NCBI RefSeq assembly: GCF_012271765.1
Contig: NZ_VRKO01000004.1
Location: forward strand, 1 to 64,000
Direction of reading: 5' to 3'
DNA from: Erwinia rhapontici
GTDB lineage: Bacteria; Pseudomonadota; Gammaproteobacteria; Enterobacterales; Enterobacteriaceae
Length of the DNA stretch: 64,000 nt
The notes beneath the pieces are model-generated. The model saw nothing but the letters and a program-made list of their open reading frames with translations, searched no databases and was not told the origin of the DNA. Of the stretch, positions 63,666 to 64,000 are shown piece by piece. A program made the translations under genes and the position numbers. How positions within the stretch are numbered: the first letter of the stretch is position 1; the number at the start of each line of letters is the position of its first letter.

Positions 63666-64000
63666 TGTATCGCCAGATGACGCTGTCCCTACTGCTGACG
63701 TATGCCAGTGGCTGTAGCCAGTTTCCACACCATGCATTTTTCACGCCGCCTGCCGCAGGGCCGCATACGGCCTCGGTGCGGATTGTTGGCGGCACCGAAC
63801 TGGCCTCCATTGAGCAGGAGGTCAATGGCCTGCCTACCGGTGGCCTGGTGCGCAGCAGTGAGTTTATCCTGACGAATACCCAGGATCGCGGGATGCCGGT
63901 AGCCCGCGAGCAGGACAAATCGTCCTGGCGCGATTATTACGAAACCCCGGTGATCGCTGGCAGACAAACCCATATCGGGCTGGTTTATAAGGGGGCCAAT
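63665..64000 (+). CDS. Small lipoprotein L3, partial at window end
   Basis: The first 112 residues of a third lipoprotein. Its SGC lipobox, FFTPPAAGPHTASVRIVGGTELASI, GGLVRSSEFILTNTQDRGMPVA and DYYETPVIAGRQTHIGLVYKGAN are closest to L1. It starts 1 bp inside the preceding stop (TGATG). It runs off the window; the array probably continues. Confidence 0.85.
   Translation, partial: MYRQMTLSLLLTYASGCSQFPHHAFFTPPAAGPHTASVRIVGGTELASIEQEVNGLPTGGLVRSSEFILTNTQDRGMPVAREQDKSSWRDYYETPVIAGRQTHIGLVYKGAN

Overview
The window looks like chromosome from a plant- or environment-associated member of the Enterobacterales. Erwiniaceae (Pantoea/Erwinia-like) is the best guess. The evidence is close relatives of E. 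coli fadH, idnDOTR, can and yjjJ, a full pqqABCDEF operon, ERIC elements, family-specific REP palindromes, and P2/186-type tail genes. The backbone is GC-rich; several inserts are visibly AT-richer. Genus is an inference, not a reading.

Layout. (1) 1-10.3 kb, backbone: a tandem REP array, a laccase-domain protein, fadH, the L-idonate/gluconate operon idnD-idnO-idnT with its LacI-type regulator idnR, and an overlapping beta-carbonic anhydrase/SulP pair. (2) 10.33-23.19 kb: a head-less P2/186-type element with a 186-like CI repressor, a LexA-boxed 62-residue gene, a lysis cassette, a complete contractile tail/baseplate/fibre set and an Ogr activator. There are no capsid, portal, terminase, replication or integrase genes. 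Two TGT-N12-ACA Ogr boxes precede the two tail operons. This is best read as an SOS-inducible R-type tailocin (phage-tail bacteriocin). (3) 23.3-30.3 kb: a dipeptidase and the pqq operon; a strong intrinsic terminator and ERIC DNA separate pqqA from pqqB. (4) 30.3-34.5 kb: a TetR regulator, an aldo/keto reductase and an MDR oxidoreductase with a shared operator-like motif, then a YjjJ/HipA-like kinase. (5) 34.8-44.0 kb, probably acquired: an aldo/keto reductase, an IS4-family relic sitting in a terminator, and a tight eight-gene operon (AfsA-like hotdog protein, two unknown proteins, tautomerase, HAD phosphatase, MFS exporter, carboxymuconolactone-decarboxylase-like protein, thiolase) with a divergent LysR regulator. 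It ends next to tRNA-Ile2(CAU). It resembles a pathway for a small diffusible metabolite, possibly butyrolactone/butenolide-like. (6) 44.1-51.1 kb: a histidine phosphatase, an MHS transporter, LacI regulator and nucleoside hydrolase, and a His/Met-rich PepSY/DUF2946 pair. (7) 51.4-64.0 kb: a contact-dependent inhibition (CDI) locus, cdiB-cdiC-cdiA, then an alternating array of immunity-like genes and paralogous small lipoproteins running off the window end.

The three most interesting systems are the tailocin with its SOS/CI/Ogr control circuit, the AfsA-containing biosynthetic operon, and the immunity/lipoprotein array behind cdiA. Function names rest on motif recognition and remembered family sequences; no database search was run.
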